From an uncultured bacterium (GTDB lineage Bacteria; Chloroflexota; Anaerolineae; JACIWP01), in assembly GCA_903872005.1 (NCBI GenBank), contig CAIQJD010000712.1, positions 1 to 5,585 on the forward strand: a stretch of 5,585 nt of DNA, given 5' to 3'. The position numbers were made by a program, and so were the translations under genes. Below, one piece after another: positions 5,524 to 5,585 of the stretch (positions are counted from its first letter, which is position 1; every line of letters starts with the position of its first letter). A model generated the notes under the pieces. That model saw only the letters and a list, made by a program, of their open reading frames with translations, did not search any database and was not told where the DNA came from.

Positions 5524-5585
5524 ATGAGACACGTTCTCGTTGTCGGCTTCGGCAATTTGTACCGGCGTGACGACGGCGTCGGGCC
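5524..5585 (+). CDS. Hydrogenase maturation protease (HoxW/HycI/HyaD family), 3' partial
   Basis: Only the first 20 codons are in the window. They read MRHVLVVGFGN then LYRRDDGVG, which matches the opening of [NiFe]-hydrogenase maturation endopeptidases: a hydrophobic strand, GxGN, a short linker and a (D/E)(D/E)GxG turn. One acidic residue of that turn (Asp16 or Asp17) would be the first nickel-sensing ligand in this family. The enzyme clips the C-terminal tail of the large subunit once nickel is in place, and the HoxH encoded at 2613-4037 is its likely substrate. A TAG at 5515-5517 in the same frame makes the ATG at 5524 the only likely ATG start. No good Shine-Dalgarno sequence stands just before it; the nearest, GGAGG at 5472-5476, is about 47 bases away. 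Translation may therefore be coupled to something upstream. The gene is separated from hoxH by the AT-richer cassette. Confidence 0.8.
   Translation, partial: MRHVLVVGFGNLYRRDDGVG

Noticed and set aside
1..5585. CRISPR array, tRNA or rRNA genes, or a complete insertion sequence
   Set aside because: No regularly spaced repeats, no cloverleaf-like or rRNA-like stretch, and no transposase or recombinase gene was seen.

Overview
This window is a stretch of GC-rich bacterial DNA with every recognisable gene on the plus strand. Its core is the distal part of a cytoplasmic, NAD-linked [NiFe]-hydrogenase operon (Hox type, group 3d-like). The heavy use of GC-ending codons, the abundant GCCGGC hexamers, and the joining of a HoxU-type electron-transfer subunit to a formate-dehydrogenase/NuoG-type domain would fit a Chloroflexota (Anaerolineae-like) genome. 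That taxonomic guess is inference; no marker gene is present.

Region 1 (1-4037) is the hydrogenase block: the 3' end of a flavin/Fe-S oxidoreductase subunit (HoxF/NuoF or GltD-like), a 565-residue HoxU-like Fe-S subunit with a molybdopterin-oxidoreductase-like extension, the small subunit HoxY and the large catalytic subunit HoxH. The genes are 28-53 bp apart, and the three with visible starts have good Shine-Dalgarno sequences. Electrons would pass from the Ni-Fe site in HoxH to the [4Fe-4S] cluster of HoxY, then through the Fe-S chain of the HoxU-like protein to the flavin subunit and NAD(P), or in reverse.

Region 2 (4038-4198) has no gene. It holds a long imperfect inverted repeat (4061-4124) and a small nested palindrome (4143-4178); both look like remnants or signals at a junction.

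Region 3 (4199-5401) is a two-gene unit that is visibly AT-richer and almost free of GCCGGC. It encodes a DUF3800 protein (RNase H-like fold) followed 18 bp later by an uncharacterised 161-residue protein with features reminiscent of BECR-fold ribonucleases. It has no evident role in hydrogenase function and looks like an inserted accessory cassette, possibly defence- or toxin-related.

Region 4 (5402-5585) is a short spacer followed by the first 20 codons of a hydrogenase maturation protease (HoxW/HycI/HyaD family), the enzyme expected to trim the HoxH C-terminus. The hydrogenase theme therefore resumes beyond the cassette, which appears to interrupt the locus. This interruption is the most interesting aspect of the window.
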